From Nostoc sp. UHCC 0302 (GTDB lineage: Bacteria; Cyanobacteriota; Cyanobacteriia; Cyanobacteriales; Nostocaceae), in assembly GCF_038096175.1 (NCBI RefSeq), contig NZ_CP151099.1:8324665-8388664 (forward strand): DNA of 64,000 nucleotides. The letters are read 5' to 3'. The position numbers and the translations under genes are program-made. Below the pieces are notes generated by a model that saw only the letters and a program-made list of their open reading frames with translations, was not told the DNA's origin and made no database searches. Below, in pieces: positions 18,955 through 26,304 of the stretch (position 1 is the stretch's first letter; every line of letters starts with the position of its first letter).

Positions 18955-21019
18955 TTTCAGAATATGGTTGGCTTTCGTCAGAAAATTGAGGCAAAGTCAG
19001 AGTGAAGCAAATTTCACTCAGTTGAGAATCAGAGATTTGCCGACTCTCAATAGCGATCACCCCATCTAAATGCTGTACTAATGACTTGACTAAAGCAAGT
19101 CCCAAGCCAGTCCCTGGAATCCAGCGCCCTTTACCACGACGGAACTTGTCAAAGATATAAGTCGCTTCTTCTTCAGAAATGGCACGTCCTATATTCGTCA
19201 CTTTAATAATAACTTGATCAATCTGTTGAGCAACTTGGTGAAAGGCTTGTAACTGGACTATGCTCTCATGCTCTGAGTATTTACAAGCATTAGTTAATAA
19301 TTCTTGGAGAATACGGTCAAAACTCTCTAGTTCAGTTTGCAGTTTGAGCGGTTCCTCGGGTAAATCCACAGTAATGCTCAATCCGCTATTTGCAAGTTTT
19401 TTCTCAAAAGATGTTGCTACAGTTTGGATTTTGGCATTTAAATCAATAGTCTCTAACTGGGGGGCCTCTTGATCAGACTCTAATTTTTGTAGTGTTAGCA
19501 AGTCATTAATCAAGTTAATTTCTTTAGTACATTCTTGCTCTAGAATATCCAAGTATTTAAGCTGACGCTCTGGTGCTATCCCCGGCAAACGCAAATTTTT
19601 GATTGACATTAGCATATTTGTCAAGGGGTAGCGTAAGCGATCGCTCATATTACTCATAAACTCATCTTTGAGTTCGTTGAGTTGCCGCAACTGCTCAACA
19701 TATTGCCGTGTTCTTTCATGCAATTTTGCTTGCAATTCCAGACTGCTTTGTAGTTTCGCCGTCCGTTCATCTACCAAAGTTTGTACTTGGCGCAATGTCT
19801 GTGACTGAATGATCGCATTGCTGACTTGGGCGCAAACCATTTCCACCAGATTTAATTCTGCTGCTTGCCAACTGCGAGCAACCGCTTGCTGTAACATTAA
19901 AAATCCTAAAACTTTACCCTGGCTCTCTAATGGCATTAACAACGCCGCAGGCAATTCTTCTATCGCAAATAATGGTGCTGCTGTCCAGATATCGTTTTGG
20001 GCTGTATAGTCATCAATGATTACTGGTCTACCTGATTCTGTAAACACACGTTGGCATAAACCACATTCTGAGATCAAAAACGATTGATTTAATGTATCTG
20101 GTTTACCAGTTTCGGAAATTTCTTTTGCTCTATTCCATTCACCAATTACAGTAGCTTTTGCTCCGGGAATTTGGTTTTTGGGTCGAGTCCTAAATAGTGG
20201 ATCTGTATATTTTAATAGTATGAGCAAGCCGCGATCTGCCTGTAAAGATTCGGCAGTAGACGCGGTAATTAACTGGAGCATCTGATTCAACTCCAAGTTG
20301 CTGCGGCTCAGTATAGTTAATTGCTTAATCAAGTTTTGATGCTGGTGGCCTGTTTCCAGGTGCTGCTGTTGCTGGGCAATTAACTGAGCCTGTGTCACAC
20401 GAGAAAAAGCGATCGCACAAGCCGACTCTACTGCTTTGAGGAGTTGTTTTTCTGATTCACTCCAATCATAAGGTTGGAATTTTATCAGACTGATTACGCC
20501 GTTGTTGCTGCCACTAAATTGCGTAGGAATTGCCAAAACCGCTTTTATCGGTAATGGTAAATATTGACACCCAATCACTAGACTGTTCTGAATGGTTGAA
20601 ATACCTTCAATTGTCAGTGGTTCAGCAGCACATTGCACTACTGGTGAGTCCATTAGCAACTGTTCCATCGAGAACAACTCGTTTGGGTGTGGCAAACCTA
20701 AGTAATCATCAGCACACCAATTCGCCGTAATTGGTTCAGTAGCAGCCTCACAATATACTGGCACTAGGCAGCAGCAATCTACTTGGAAAACAACTCCTAA
20801 CAATTTGGCTATCTCTTGCAGCATCAATGCCGTAGTTGAGCTACTGGCAATAATTTGGTTAATTTTGTGTACCAACACATGGGCAGTTTCTTCCTGATGC
20901 GGCATCAGCTTGACTTGGTATGGTTGTCGTTCTATGTCATTTAAGCTCTGTGGCGGCGATAAAGGCTTTTTCATTCTTGGCACGCTCTTGGATAATGACC
21001 CCATTGTTGTTTTACCCAC
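18947..21019 (-). CDS. GAF-domain sensor histidine kinase, degenerate
   Basis: The protein has 690 residues and no membrane helix. There are two GAF-like sensor regions, at about 45-205 and 230-410, followed by a coiled coil and a HisKA-like dimerisation region near 450-515. A HATPase_c domain follows near 560-680, with the N box ELLTNACKYS and the G2 box GTGLGLALVKSL. The phospho-accepting His of the H box is Asp460 (MSDRLRYPL), and the DxGxGI box reads NIGRAI. Autophosphorylation on the usual residue is therefore not possible. It is coupled to the START-fold gene downstream. It may act as a scaffold or use a partner kinase. Confidence 0.88.
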   Translation of the reverse strand: MGKTTMGSLSKSVPRMKKPLSPPQSLNDIERQPYQVKLMPHQEETAHVLVHKINQIIASSSTTALMLQEIAKLLGVVFQVDCCCLVPVYCEAATEPITANWCADDYLGLPHPNELFSMEQLLMDSPVVQCAAEPLTIEGISTIQNSLVIGCQYLPLPIKAVLAIPTQFSGSNNGVISLIKFQPYDWSESEKQLLKAVESACAIAFSRVTQAQLIAQQQQHLETGHQHQNLIKQLTILSRSNLELNQMLQLITASTAESLQADRGLLILLKYTDPLFRTRPKNQIPGAKATVIGEWNRAKEISETGKPDTLNQSFLISECGLCQRVFTESGRPVIIDDYTAQNDIWTAAPLFAIEELPAALLMPLESQGKVLGFLMLQQAVARSWQAAELNLVEMVCAQVSNAIIQSQTLRQVQTLVDERTAKLQSSLELQAKLHERTRQYVEQLRQLNELKDEFMSNMSDRLRYPLTNMLMSIKNLRLPGIAPERQLKYLDILEQECTKEINLINDLLTLQKLESDQEAPQLETIDLNAKIQTVATSFEKKLANSGLSITVDLPEEPLKLQTELESFDRILQELLTNACKYSEHESIVQLQAFHQVAQQIDQVIIKVTNIGRAISEEEATYIFDKFRRGKGRWIPGTGLGLALVKSLVQHLDGVIAIESRQISDSQLSEICFTLTLPQFSDESQPYSESD

Positions 21020-21699
21020 CCTCTTGGCATATTCTTCACCGATAATGATGTTGTTACACCATGATGATTTACGAATTTTGTATGAATACTTTCATTCACC
21101 TGTTATAGCCCTTTTCTATGTCAGATGACCAAGTTCCCAATGTATTAAACAAATTTCTACATAGGTAAGAAATTACATACAATATCGTAGAATAGCTGAC
21201 TCAGATTACATTCGCCTTCTGTATTCTGAGGTAATTCACTAACTTTGGCCAAGCATATCCTGTCTATAAGTATACATAAACCGTAATTTCTCTATAATTA
21301 AGATAAAATCCTTATAATATTCTCCGCATTAACACCTAAAAATACTCAAAAATCTGTAAAATTTGTTCTTTTTTTTTGCTGAATAAGCTATCATGCTCCT
21401 ATTCACTTAACTATATATGAAGTATTGTTAAGGCAAAAAGTAGAAAATTGACAGTTTTTAAACTGTTAAAAACTAGTAAAATATTTTTGTCTAAGCTATA
21501 GTTCTTTACAATTATTTACTGATTAAACTCTGATTTTTATTTATATAAATTTTATTAAACTCTTTGAACTTGTTAGATTAGTTCTTTTTCTTGCTCAAAT
21601 TCGTAGCTTTGACAACTTGATGGCTATATAATTTTTTATTTTAAAAAGGAAAATTAGTTAAAAGTACGATAGTAGGGCATGAGGCTAAATTCTGAATGC
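21020..21699. other. Intergenic region, 680 bases, AT-rich
   Basis: This long AT-rich spacer has many homopolymer T/A tracts (for example TTCTTTTTTTTTGC near 21366). It lies upstream of the kinase gene and downstream of the RHH gene. I find no gene, RNA or repeat that I can support. Confidence 0.4.
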
Positions 21700-21730
21700 A
21701 GCCTAGTTAACTAAAAAAGTTAACTAGGCT
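21700..21730 (-). terminator. Perfect 12-base hairpin after the RHH gene
   Basis: AGCCTAGTTAAC and GTTAACTAGGCT pair perfectly across a seven-base loop, 25 bases beyond the stop of the minus-strand RHH gene. There is no long T tract, but stem length and position support termination. Confidence 0.7.
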
Positions 21731-21754
21731 ATATTCGCCTGACTGAATCCTGGG

Positions 21755-22090
21755 CTATCCAGCTAAACTCTCGACACTTAGGGGAACCATATCGCCATTC
21801 CTCGTTAGTCCTAGCAACATGGGTTGTTGGGGTTGAATGAGTTGACCTGTAAGTACACACCGTTCTTCTTGCTGGGCTGTCGCAGCTATACTAGCTCGAA
21901 TATCGGTTCGCGAAAATCGAGGTTTCCACTCACCTGATTTTTGCTGCACATAATTCCAAAGAATATCTCGAATCAGAGCTTGATATCCCTGATTGCCAGC
22001 TATTTCTTTCAATTTATCTTTAAGTTCCCGCTCTAAGCGGATGCTGGTAACTTCCATATCAGTGGTTGGAGTGCGAGCGATTGTATGCAT
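21755..22090 (-). CDS. Ribbon-helix-helix (CopG-like) regulator
   Basis: The 111-residue protein has an N-terminal ribbon-helix-helix motif: MEVTSIRLERELKDKLKEIA, then GYQALIRDILWNYVQQ. A second half contains CVLTGQLIQPQQPMLLGLTRNGDMVPLS, a pattern seen in cyanobacterial members. AAGGAG lies just upstream of its ATG. It is probably a DNA-binding repressor. No toxin gene is coupled to it. It is read divergently from the HNH nuclease region. Confidence 0.8.
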   Translation of the reverse strand: MHTIARTPTTDMEVTSIRLERELKDKLKEIAGNQGYQALIRDILWNYVQQKSGEWKPRFSRTDIRASIAATAQQEERCVLTGQLIQPQQPMLLGLTRNGDMVPLSVESLAG

Positions 22091-22436
22091 GACTTTTCTC
22101 CTTAAAGGTATAGACAGGATAGTAATACAAGTGTAGTATGTTTAAAGGAATGTTCAATAGGTGAAATTTTCTGTGAAATCCATTTATCCCATCTCCACTT
22201 CTTCGCGTCCTACCAACTGCCGAGCCAGTTGGGAATTAGTCGCGGCGGGAGTGGAGTATTTATTTATGGGCGATGGTAGCCAAAATCATGGGCAAATCAC
22301 AGAGGGTAATTATGATTTTAGATTTATTAGCATTGGCGCACTGAATGCCAAACCACAACTAAGTGAAGAACGCGGGAGGTACAGGCAAAGAAATACTGTA
22401 CCGATATAAGACCGAAAGATAAGTAGGTCAATTTCT
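22091..22436. other. Intergenic region ending in an orphan terminator
   Basis: This 346-base spacer lies between the RHH gene (minus) and the HNH gene (plus). It contains an 82-codon open frame from GTG 22161 with no Shine-Dalgarno sequence and no coding character. A strong plus-strand terminator immediately follows the region. A short untranslated RNA or leader transcript is therefore possible. Confidence 0.35.
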
Positions 22437-22474
22437 AACCCCCGCTTCACCGAAAAAAGAAGCGGGGGTTTTTT
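22437..22474 (+). terminator. Strong Rho-independent terminator upstream of the HNH gene
   Basis: AACCCCCGCTTC and GAAGCGGGGGTT form a perfect 12-base stem followed by six T. It ends 16 bases before the GTG start of the HNH gene, so it either terminates an upstream transcript or attenuates this gene. Confidence 0.9.
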
Positions 22475-22490
22475 AATAAGGAGTGAAGTT

Positions 22491-23030
22491 GTGACGATAT
22501 CTTTCATACGCTCCGGAATCGCAATGCAAGTGTTAGAGCAATCCATAGTCGTGTTTTCGCAAAATTACTTGCCACTGTGTCGAGTCAATATTAAGCGGGC
22601 GATTGTGCTTTTAGTCACAAATAAAGCCGAACCGCTAGGACTGACGGCAGAAAAGGGATGGCAAGTTCACTCACCCAGCATGGTAATTGATGTGCCAAAA
22701 CACATTCGTTTAAAAATAGCTTCTAGGGAGCGGATGTGGAAAGTGCCGCCAGTCAATCGGCGGGAAGTGTTGCGACGAGATCATCACAGTTGCCAGTATT
22801 GCGGTAGCAGCAAGCGTCTAACACTAGACCATGTGATGCCACGCTCTAAAGGCGGTTCACACACTTGGGATAACGTAGTCACAGCTTGTGACAGATGTAA
22901 CTCCCGTAAAGGCGATCGCACCCTGTTCGAGGCTGGTATGCAACTGCGTATTAAGCCAAAAGCACCAGCCCATCCAGCGATTTCTTTTGCAGAACAGTTC
23001 TGGATAGATGTGCAAGCAAACCTGGAATAA
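22491..23030 (+). CDS. HNH endonuclease
   Basis: The 179-residue protein has a cyanobacterial N-terminal half followed by a complete HNH nuclease domain from about residue 90. It contains RDHHSCQYCGS, LTLDHVMPRSKGG and DNVVTACDRCNSRKGD, with both zinc-binding CxxC pairs and the DHV catalytic His. The GTG start at 22491 is preceded by AAGGAG seven bases upstream. An ATG twelve codons in (MQVLEQSIV) is the alternative. Solitary HNH proteins of this type are common in cyanobacteria and their biological role is unclear. Confidence 0.88.
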   Translation: MTISFIRSGIAMQVLEQSIVVFSQNYLPLCRVNIKRAIVLLVTNKAEPLGLTAEKGWQVHSPSMVIDVPKHIRLKIASRERMWKVPPVNRREVLRRDHHSCQYCGSSKRLTLDHVMPRSKGGSHTWDNVVTACDRCNSRKGDRTLFEAGMQLRIKPKAPAHPAISFAEQFWIDVQANLE

Positions 23031-23050
23031 CAGGAGAGCATAAGGAAGGA

Positions 23051-23470
23051 ATGCTGAAATTAACTTACACGCAAAACAGCTTTTATTTAGAGTGTTTGAG
23101 TTCATCGCTGGAGGAATGGGTAGCGCAACGAGTGATTTTGGCGCTGCGAGTTGGTCAATATTTGTCCGTTGAACCCAGCACGGCTTCTTTTTTGCTTCCT
23201 GCTGATTTGCCGGGACTAGAGGTATTGAAAGCTGAGGTGAAACGCGATGACAGAGAAATTATTGCTCTATGTACTTGCGACAGCGAGTATATAGAAGTGA
23301 CTCTGCGAGGTTCTTGGCTATCACATAGTTCTGAGGATGCTGAGGGTGTGTTTGTCACAACTATGAGCGATTCGCCTAACTACGATAGCTTCGCTTCACG
23401 CACAGAGTTCTTTTTGCATAAATTATGGCAGGAAGCTCAAAAGATTAGTGCTTCTGTAATTAGTGAATGA
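23051..23470 (+). CDS. Conserved cyanobacterial protein of unknown function
   Basis: The 139-residue soluble protein lies 20 bases after the HNH gene and probably in the same transcript. It has a beta-rich N-terminal half (LTYTQNSFYLECLSSSLEEW) with VILALRVGQYLSVEP and an acidic C-terminal half ending in a helix (EFFLHKLWQEAQKI). AAGGAAGG precedes the ATG. I recall similar unnamed proteins in other cyanobacteria, but I cannot assign a family. Confidence 0.72.
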   Translation: MLKLTYTQNSFYLECLSSSLEEWVAQRVILALRVGQYLSVEPSTASFLLPADLPGLEVLKAEVKRDDREIIALCTCDSEYIEVTLRGSWLSHSSEDAEGVFVTTMSDSPNYDSFASRTEFFLHKLWQEAQKISASVISE

Positions 23471-23675
23471 ACACAATCAAAGGGTGAATCAGAATAATTC
23501 GTAATTGATAATGGGCTACGCCCTGCTGCACTAACGCAATTGGTAATTATTTGGTCAAGAGTCCAGAGCAGAGATGAAAACGCTCCGCATCCAGTCATAA
23601 GTGCGGGTTTTTTGGACTCTTGACTTTTGAATAAAGGACAATCTCTACGAGAGAAATATGACACTTGTATAAGCC

Positions 23676-24539
23676 CTATGATTGCATTTTTAATAATTCG
23701 GGAACTGTCACAAATCGATAGCCTTGCTGTTTAAGTCCATTAATAATTTCTGGTAATGCTTGTACAGTTCTTTGGCGATCGCCGCCACCATCATGCATCA
23801 AAACAATCGAACCTGGTTTTGCACCTTTAAGTACATTGTTAACAAATGCTTGTGGTTTGGCATGAGGATCAGTATCAGCTGAAGTTAGCGACCACATAAT
23901 TACAGTTTCTTTTTGGCTTTTGGCGTAAGCAGCTAATCCATTGTTTAAAAAGCCTCCAGGAGGACGAAACAGAGTAGTTTTGACACCTGTAGTTTTGTAT
24001 ATCAAGTCAGCGGTGTGTTCAATTTCATACTGAGCTGTGGCTTGATTCATTTGCTTATACCAATGATGCCAAGTATGGTTGCCAATAGCGTGTCCCTCGG
24101 CTACCTCTCGCTTAGCAAGGTTAGGATTTGCTTGTAAGGCTTGTCCTACCCAAAAGAATGTTGCTTTGACGTTATTTGCTTTCAAAATATCTAGCATTTG
24201 TAATGTTGTGTTTTGCCAAGGCCCATCATCTATAGTCAAGGCAATAACTTTCTCATTATTACTAGGTTTTACCTTGTAAACTATTTTGCTTTGATATTTA
24301 GCAGGAACGTTAAAAGTAGGATTTTTTATTACAGGTGGTAGTTGTAAATGAGCTTTAGCTTGGGTGTTTGCCTGATCAGCTAGTTTGCTGGTCATCTGGT
24401 TAAACCCTAATTTGGGGGGCGTACTTGGACTAGTACTACAAGCTCCTACAGAAAAGGCGATCGCCACAACACTAATTATCTGTTGTCGTTTGAGATTGTT
24501 GTCTGTCACATTAGATTTCCAAAAACTCACCCATATCAT
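23676..24539 (-). CDS. Polysaccharide deacetylase (NodB family) lipoprotein
   Basis: The 287-residue enzyme should remove N-acetyl groups from a cell-wall or extracellular polysaccharide. It has a signal with lipobox-like VGACSTS near residues 31-37. The NodB metal and catalytic motifs are all present: TIDDGP with the catalytic Asp and metal Asp, GNHTWHH with both metal His, RPPGG, and LMHDGGG with the catalytic His. It is probably anchored to a membrane on the periplasmic side. It is monocistronic. Confidence 0.92.
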   Translation of the reverse strand: MIWVSFWKSNVTDNNLKRQQIISVVAIAFSVGACSTSPSTPPKLGFNQMTSKLADQANTQAKAHLQLPPVIKNPTFNVPAKYQSKIVYKVKPSNNEKVIALTIDDGPWQNTTLQMLDILKANNVKATFFWVGQALQANPNLAKREVAEGHAIGNHTWHHWYKQMNQATAQYEIEHTADLIYKTTGVKTTLFRPPGGFLNNGLAAYAKSQKETVIMWSLTSADTDPHAKPQAFVNNVLKGAKPGSIVLMHDGGGDRQRTVQALPEIINGLKQQGYRFVTVPELLKMQS

Positions 24540-24632
24540 AAGCTGTAGTTTTTCTGTCTACAGAGGTTAGTGAGTTCAAAGCCAAGTAGTAATGCAGTTT
24601 TAAACAATTTCCAAAGAATTTTTCCAAACCCC

Positions 24633-24658
24633 TTGACACCTTTTGTATTATTTATGTA
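24633..24658 (+). promoter_or_regulatory. Possible promoter of the tRNA array
   Basis: A perfect TTGACA lies at 24633-24638. TATGTA at 24653-24658 is a possible -10 at the short spacing of 14; no better -10 is seen. It lies about 70 bases before the first tRNA. Confidence 0.3.
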
Positions 24659-24725
24659 GTGAGGTAAAAGACACTGCTTCTCAAAGGTAAAAATCATATT
24701 CTATATCCAAGTAGTGCAGAAACAT

Positions 24726-24799
24726 GGGGGCATAGCTCAAGTGGCTGGAGCGATCGCCTGTCGAGCGATAGGTTACGAGTTCAAGTCTCGTTACTCCCG
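24726..24799 (+). tRNA. tRNA-Asp (GTC), divergent, first of an array
   Basis: This 74-base cloverleaf has acceptor GGGGGCA paired with TACTCCC with one C-A mismatch and one G-T. The D arm is GCTC/GAGC, the anticodon stem ATCGC/GCGAT, and the loop CTGTCGA has anticodon GTC. The T arm is ACGAG/CTCGT around TTCAAGT. The anticodon arm carries a HIP1-like GCGATCGCC. It differs much from the ordinary cyanobacterial tRNA-Asp, as expected for an array member. Confidence 0.75.
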
Positions 24800-24803
24800 T
24801 GAT

Positions 24804-24877
24804 AGTTCTGTAGGCAAATAGTTCAAGCCGTCAGTTTCTCACACTGAATATTGCGAGTGCAAATCTCATCGGGACTT
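24804..24877 (+). tRNA. tRNA-Glu (CTC), divergent, array member
   Basis: Only four bases separate it from the preceding tRNA. Acceptor AGTTCTG pairs with CGGGACT over seven positions using wobbles. The D stem is GGC/GCC. The anticodon stem TCAGT/ACTGA holds the loop TTCTCAC with anticodon CTC. The T stem has one mismatch, and the T loop TGCAAAT departs from the TTC consensus. It would be redundant with tRNA-Glu (TTC) at 18182. Confidence 0.6.
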
Positions 24878-24883
24878 CCAAAT

Positions 24884-24970
24884 GACTGAGTAGCCAAGTG
24901 GTCAAAGGCATTGGTCTGCAAAACCGATATCGTGAGTACCCTACGGGAAGCAAGCTACAATTCCTCCATC
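24884..24970 (+). pseudogene. tRNA-Cys (GCA)-like gene interrupted in the T arm
   Basis: The 5' half is clear: D arm GCC/GGC (TAGCCAAGTGGTCAAAGGCA) and an anticodon stem TTGGT/ACCGA with loop CTGCAAA, anticodon GCA. After GTGAGT the T arm is broken by about 20 bases, ACCCTACGGGAAGCAAGCT, which resemble dispersed cyanobacterial repeat sequence. No 3' acceptor strand complementary to the 5' end is found. I read it as an inactivated array member. Confidence 0.55.
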
Positions 24971-24978
24971 TTCCGCCT

Positions 24979-25054
24979 ATCCACCTGAAGCCGAGAAGCG
25001 AGGCGCTGTGCTGATAACACAGAGATAGGAGGGGCAGTACCTCCCTGGTGGATT
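24979..25054 (+). tRNA. tRNA-Ile (GAT)-like, array member
   Basis: Acceptor ATCCACC pairs perfectly with GGTGGAT. The D stem is GCC/GGC, the anticodon stem CTGTG/CACAG, and the loop CTGATAA has anticodon GAT. The T stem GGAGG/CCTCC encloses GGCAGTA, which is not a normal T loop. Two extra bases lie between T stem and acceptor. The fold is clear, but function is doubtful. Confidence 0.55.
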
Positions 25055-25121
25055 TATATTTGGCATAGATAATACACAACATTTGCTATGTCCATAGGCG
25101 AGCGCAGAGGTCGATTTACTT

Positions 25122-25193
25122 GGGTGGTTGGCATAGCGGCTGTGTATAAGGGCTTTTAACTCGCAGATATAGGTTCGACTCCTATACCGCCCA
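25122..25193 (+). tRNA. tRNA-Lys (TTT)-like, last array member
   Basis: The 72-base gene has acceptor GGGTGGT pairing with ACCGCCC, discriminator A, and a good T arm ATAGG/CCTAT around TTCGACT. The anticodon loop reads CTTTTAA with anticodon TTT. The anticodon stem has two mismatches and the D arm is weak. A 67-base spacer separates it from the Ile-like gene. Confidence 0.6.
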
Positions 25194-25213
25194 TTCTTGA
25201 AATAAACAGTATT

Positions 25214-25254
25214 AAGATGCGATCGCTACTTTTTGATTCGAGCGATCGCATCTT
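25214..25254. terminator. Perfect 14-base hairpin built on HIP1, after the tRNA array
   Basis: AAGATGCGATCGCT and AGCGATCGCATCTT pair perfectly across a 13-base loop. Each arm contains one HIP1 octamer. It lies 20 bases after the last tRNA and could end the array transcript, although no T tract follows. Confidence 0.6.
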
Positions 25255-25358
25255 GCATCTTTAGTATTCTATTTTATCAGCACGAATTCCAATTAAACTG
25301 AACTAACTCAAGCTAAATAACAGAAATCATCGCTAAATTACCAGCTAAATCAGTAATT

Positions 25359-25484
25359 TCAATAACTGATAATAGTGTCTATGATGCCATCATTATCATT
25401 GTTGCCGTTAGCATCGTGTAAGTATAGATTATACTTGCTACCATCGTTTTGTGACTCTAAAGAACGCAAGTATTTTAACGCGTG
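25359..25484 (-). pseudogene. Remnant of a protein with a calcium-binding-like end
   Basis: A 41-codon minus-strand frame reads HALKYLRSLESQNDG, then YNLYLHDANGNNDNDG, then IIDTIISY and a stop. The D-x-N-x-N-D-x-D-G spacing resembles EF-hand or thrombospondin type 3 calcium loops. The frame is closed upstream by TAG at 25485-25487, and no start codon is available. I infer the 3' end of a decayed gene. Confidence 0.4.
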
Positions 25485-25498
25485 CTATATTCTTTCAT

Positions 25499-25944
25499 TT
25501 ATAGATTCATATATAGTAATGAATTAAGAAATAAAAGTAAATAAATGTAGAAGTATTTACCTGTCACAACTGTACTAAGTTGATCTACCTAGAGAGTGAT
25601 TTTGTTGTATCTTGTTATATATATAGATGGTAATAACTTCATTCTTCAGGCCGATTCAAACTTTAACGTCTTCACAGTAGAAATAGATCAGACGAACCTT
25701 GAATGAAGAATAACGTCAAAGGTAATGTATTCATTGAATAATCAATGGAACAGTTACTCAACGCCGATTCTTGAGTCGATGAGGTGATGCAAAGACAGTT
25801 TCTTCATAAGGTTAATTGCTCAAGAACTAAAAGACGGAAGCTAGCTTAAGAATTTGATTGATCAAATTGACTCAAGATATGCTAGTTGCTTCTCTGTCAA
25901 CATTGCAAGTTCTGCGTTGTGAACGCTGTTACCGAGGATTTCAA
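25499..25944. other. Intergenic region, about 446 bases
   Basis: This AT-rich spacer precedes the small secreted protein. It contains GTTATATATATAGATGG near 25614. An in-frame upstream extension of the next gene to 25858 is open but has no ribosome site. No other feature is supported. Confidence 0.4.
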
Positions 25945-26304
25945 ATGAAAATTATTGCTTCTGTTTTATCTAATTTACGTCCAGTGCGTTTTTTAGTTGT
26001 GGCTTTTACCTGTGCTTTACTATTGTTATCTAGTGCTTTTCCTGCTTTTGCGATCGAAAGCTATCAAAGTGATCCAACTGAAGCCACTGACCAACTTCTG
26101 GAAACTCAACGCAAAACAGATGAAGCAGCTAAATCACCACCTGCTGGTTTGAAAGAGGTTCAAAAGAATTCAAACGAAGGGCTTAACGAAGTTCAGGGAG
26201 CTGCTGACATCGAAAAGCAAAAACGTCCTGATAATTCGCAGAGTTCAACTTCTGTTGAAGATAATGTAAAGAGTTTTTTGGATAAAGTGACAGGTAAGGA
26301 GTAA
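25945..26304 (+). CDS. Small secreted, charged protein (low-temperature-induced-like)
   Basis: The 119-residue product starts at ATG 25945 with GAGG eight bases upstream. A signal peptide covers about residues 1-35 (FLVVAFTCALLLLSSAFPAFA). The mature part is very polar and helix-prone, with ATDQLLETQRKTDEAAKS and a Ser/Asn-rich linker before VKSFLDKVTGKE. This resembles cyanobacterial proteins labelled low-temperature-induced, but the link is from memory. It is probably periplasmic or lumenal and stress-related, like its neighbours Dps, CsbD and the ChaB fusion. Confidence 0.7.
   Translation: MKIIASVLSNLRPVRFLVVAFTCALLLLSSAFPAFAIESYQSDPTEATDQLLETQRKTDEAAKSPPAGLKEVQKNSNEGLNEVQGAADIEKQKRPDNSQSSTSVEDNVKSFLDKVTGKE

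Noticed and set aside
22161..22409. 82-codon frame from GTG between the RHH and HNH genes
   Set aside because: It has no Shine-Dalgarno sequence and no coherent domain; an RNA or leader is at least as likely, so it is noted only as intergenic content.
25055..25121. Spacer between the Ile-like and Lys-like tRNAs considered as a sixth tRNA
   Set aside because: Only one seven-base stem (GGCATAG/CTATGTC) can be drawn; no anticodon or T arm is visible.
24726..25254. tRNA region considered as an integrated element with attachment sites
   Set aside because: No integrase gene and no direct repeat of a tRNA 3' end was found in the window.
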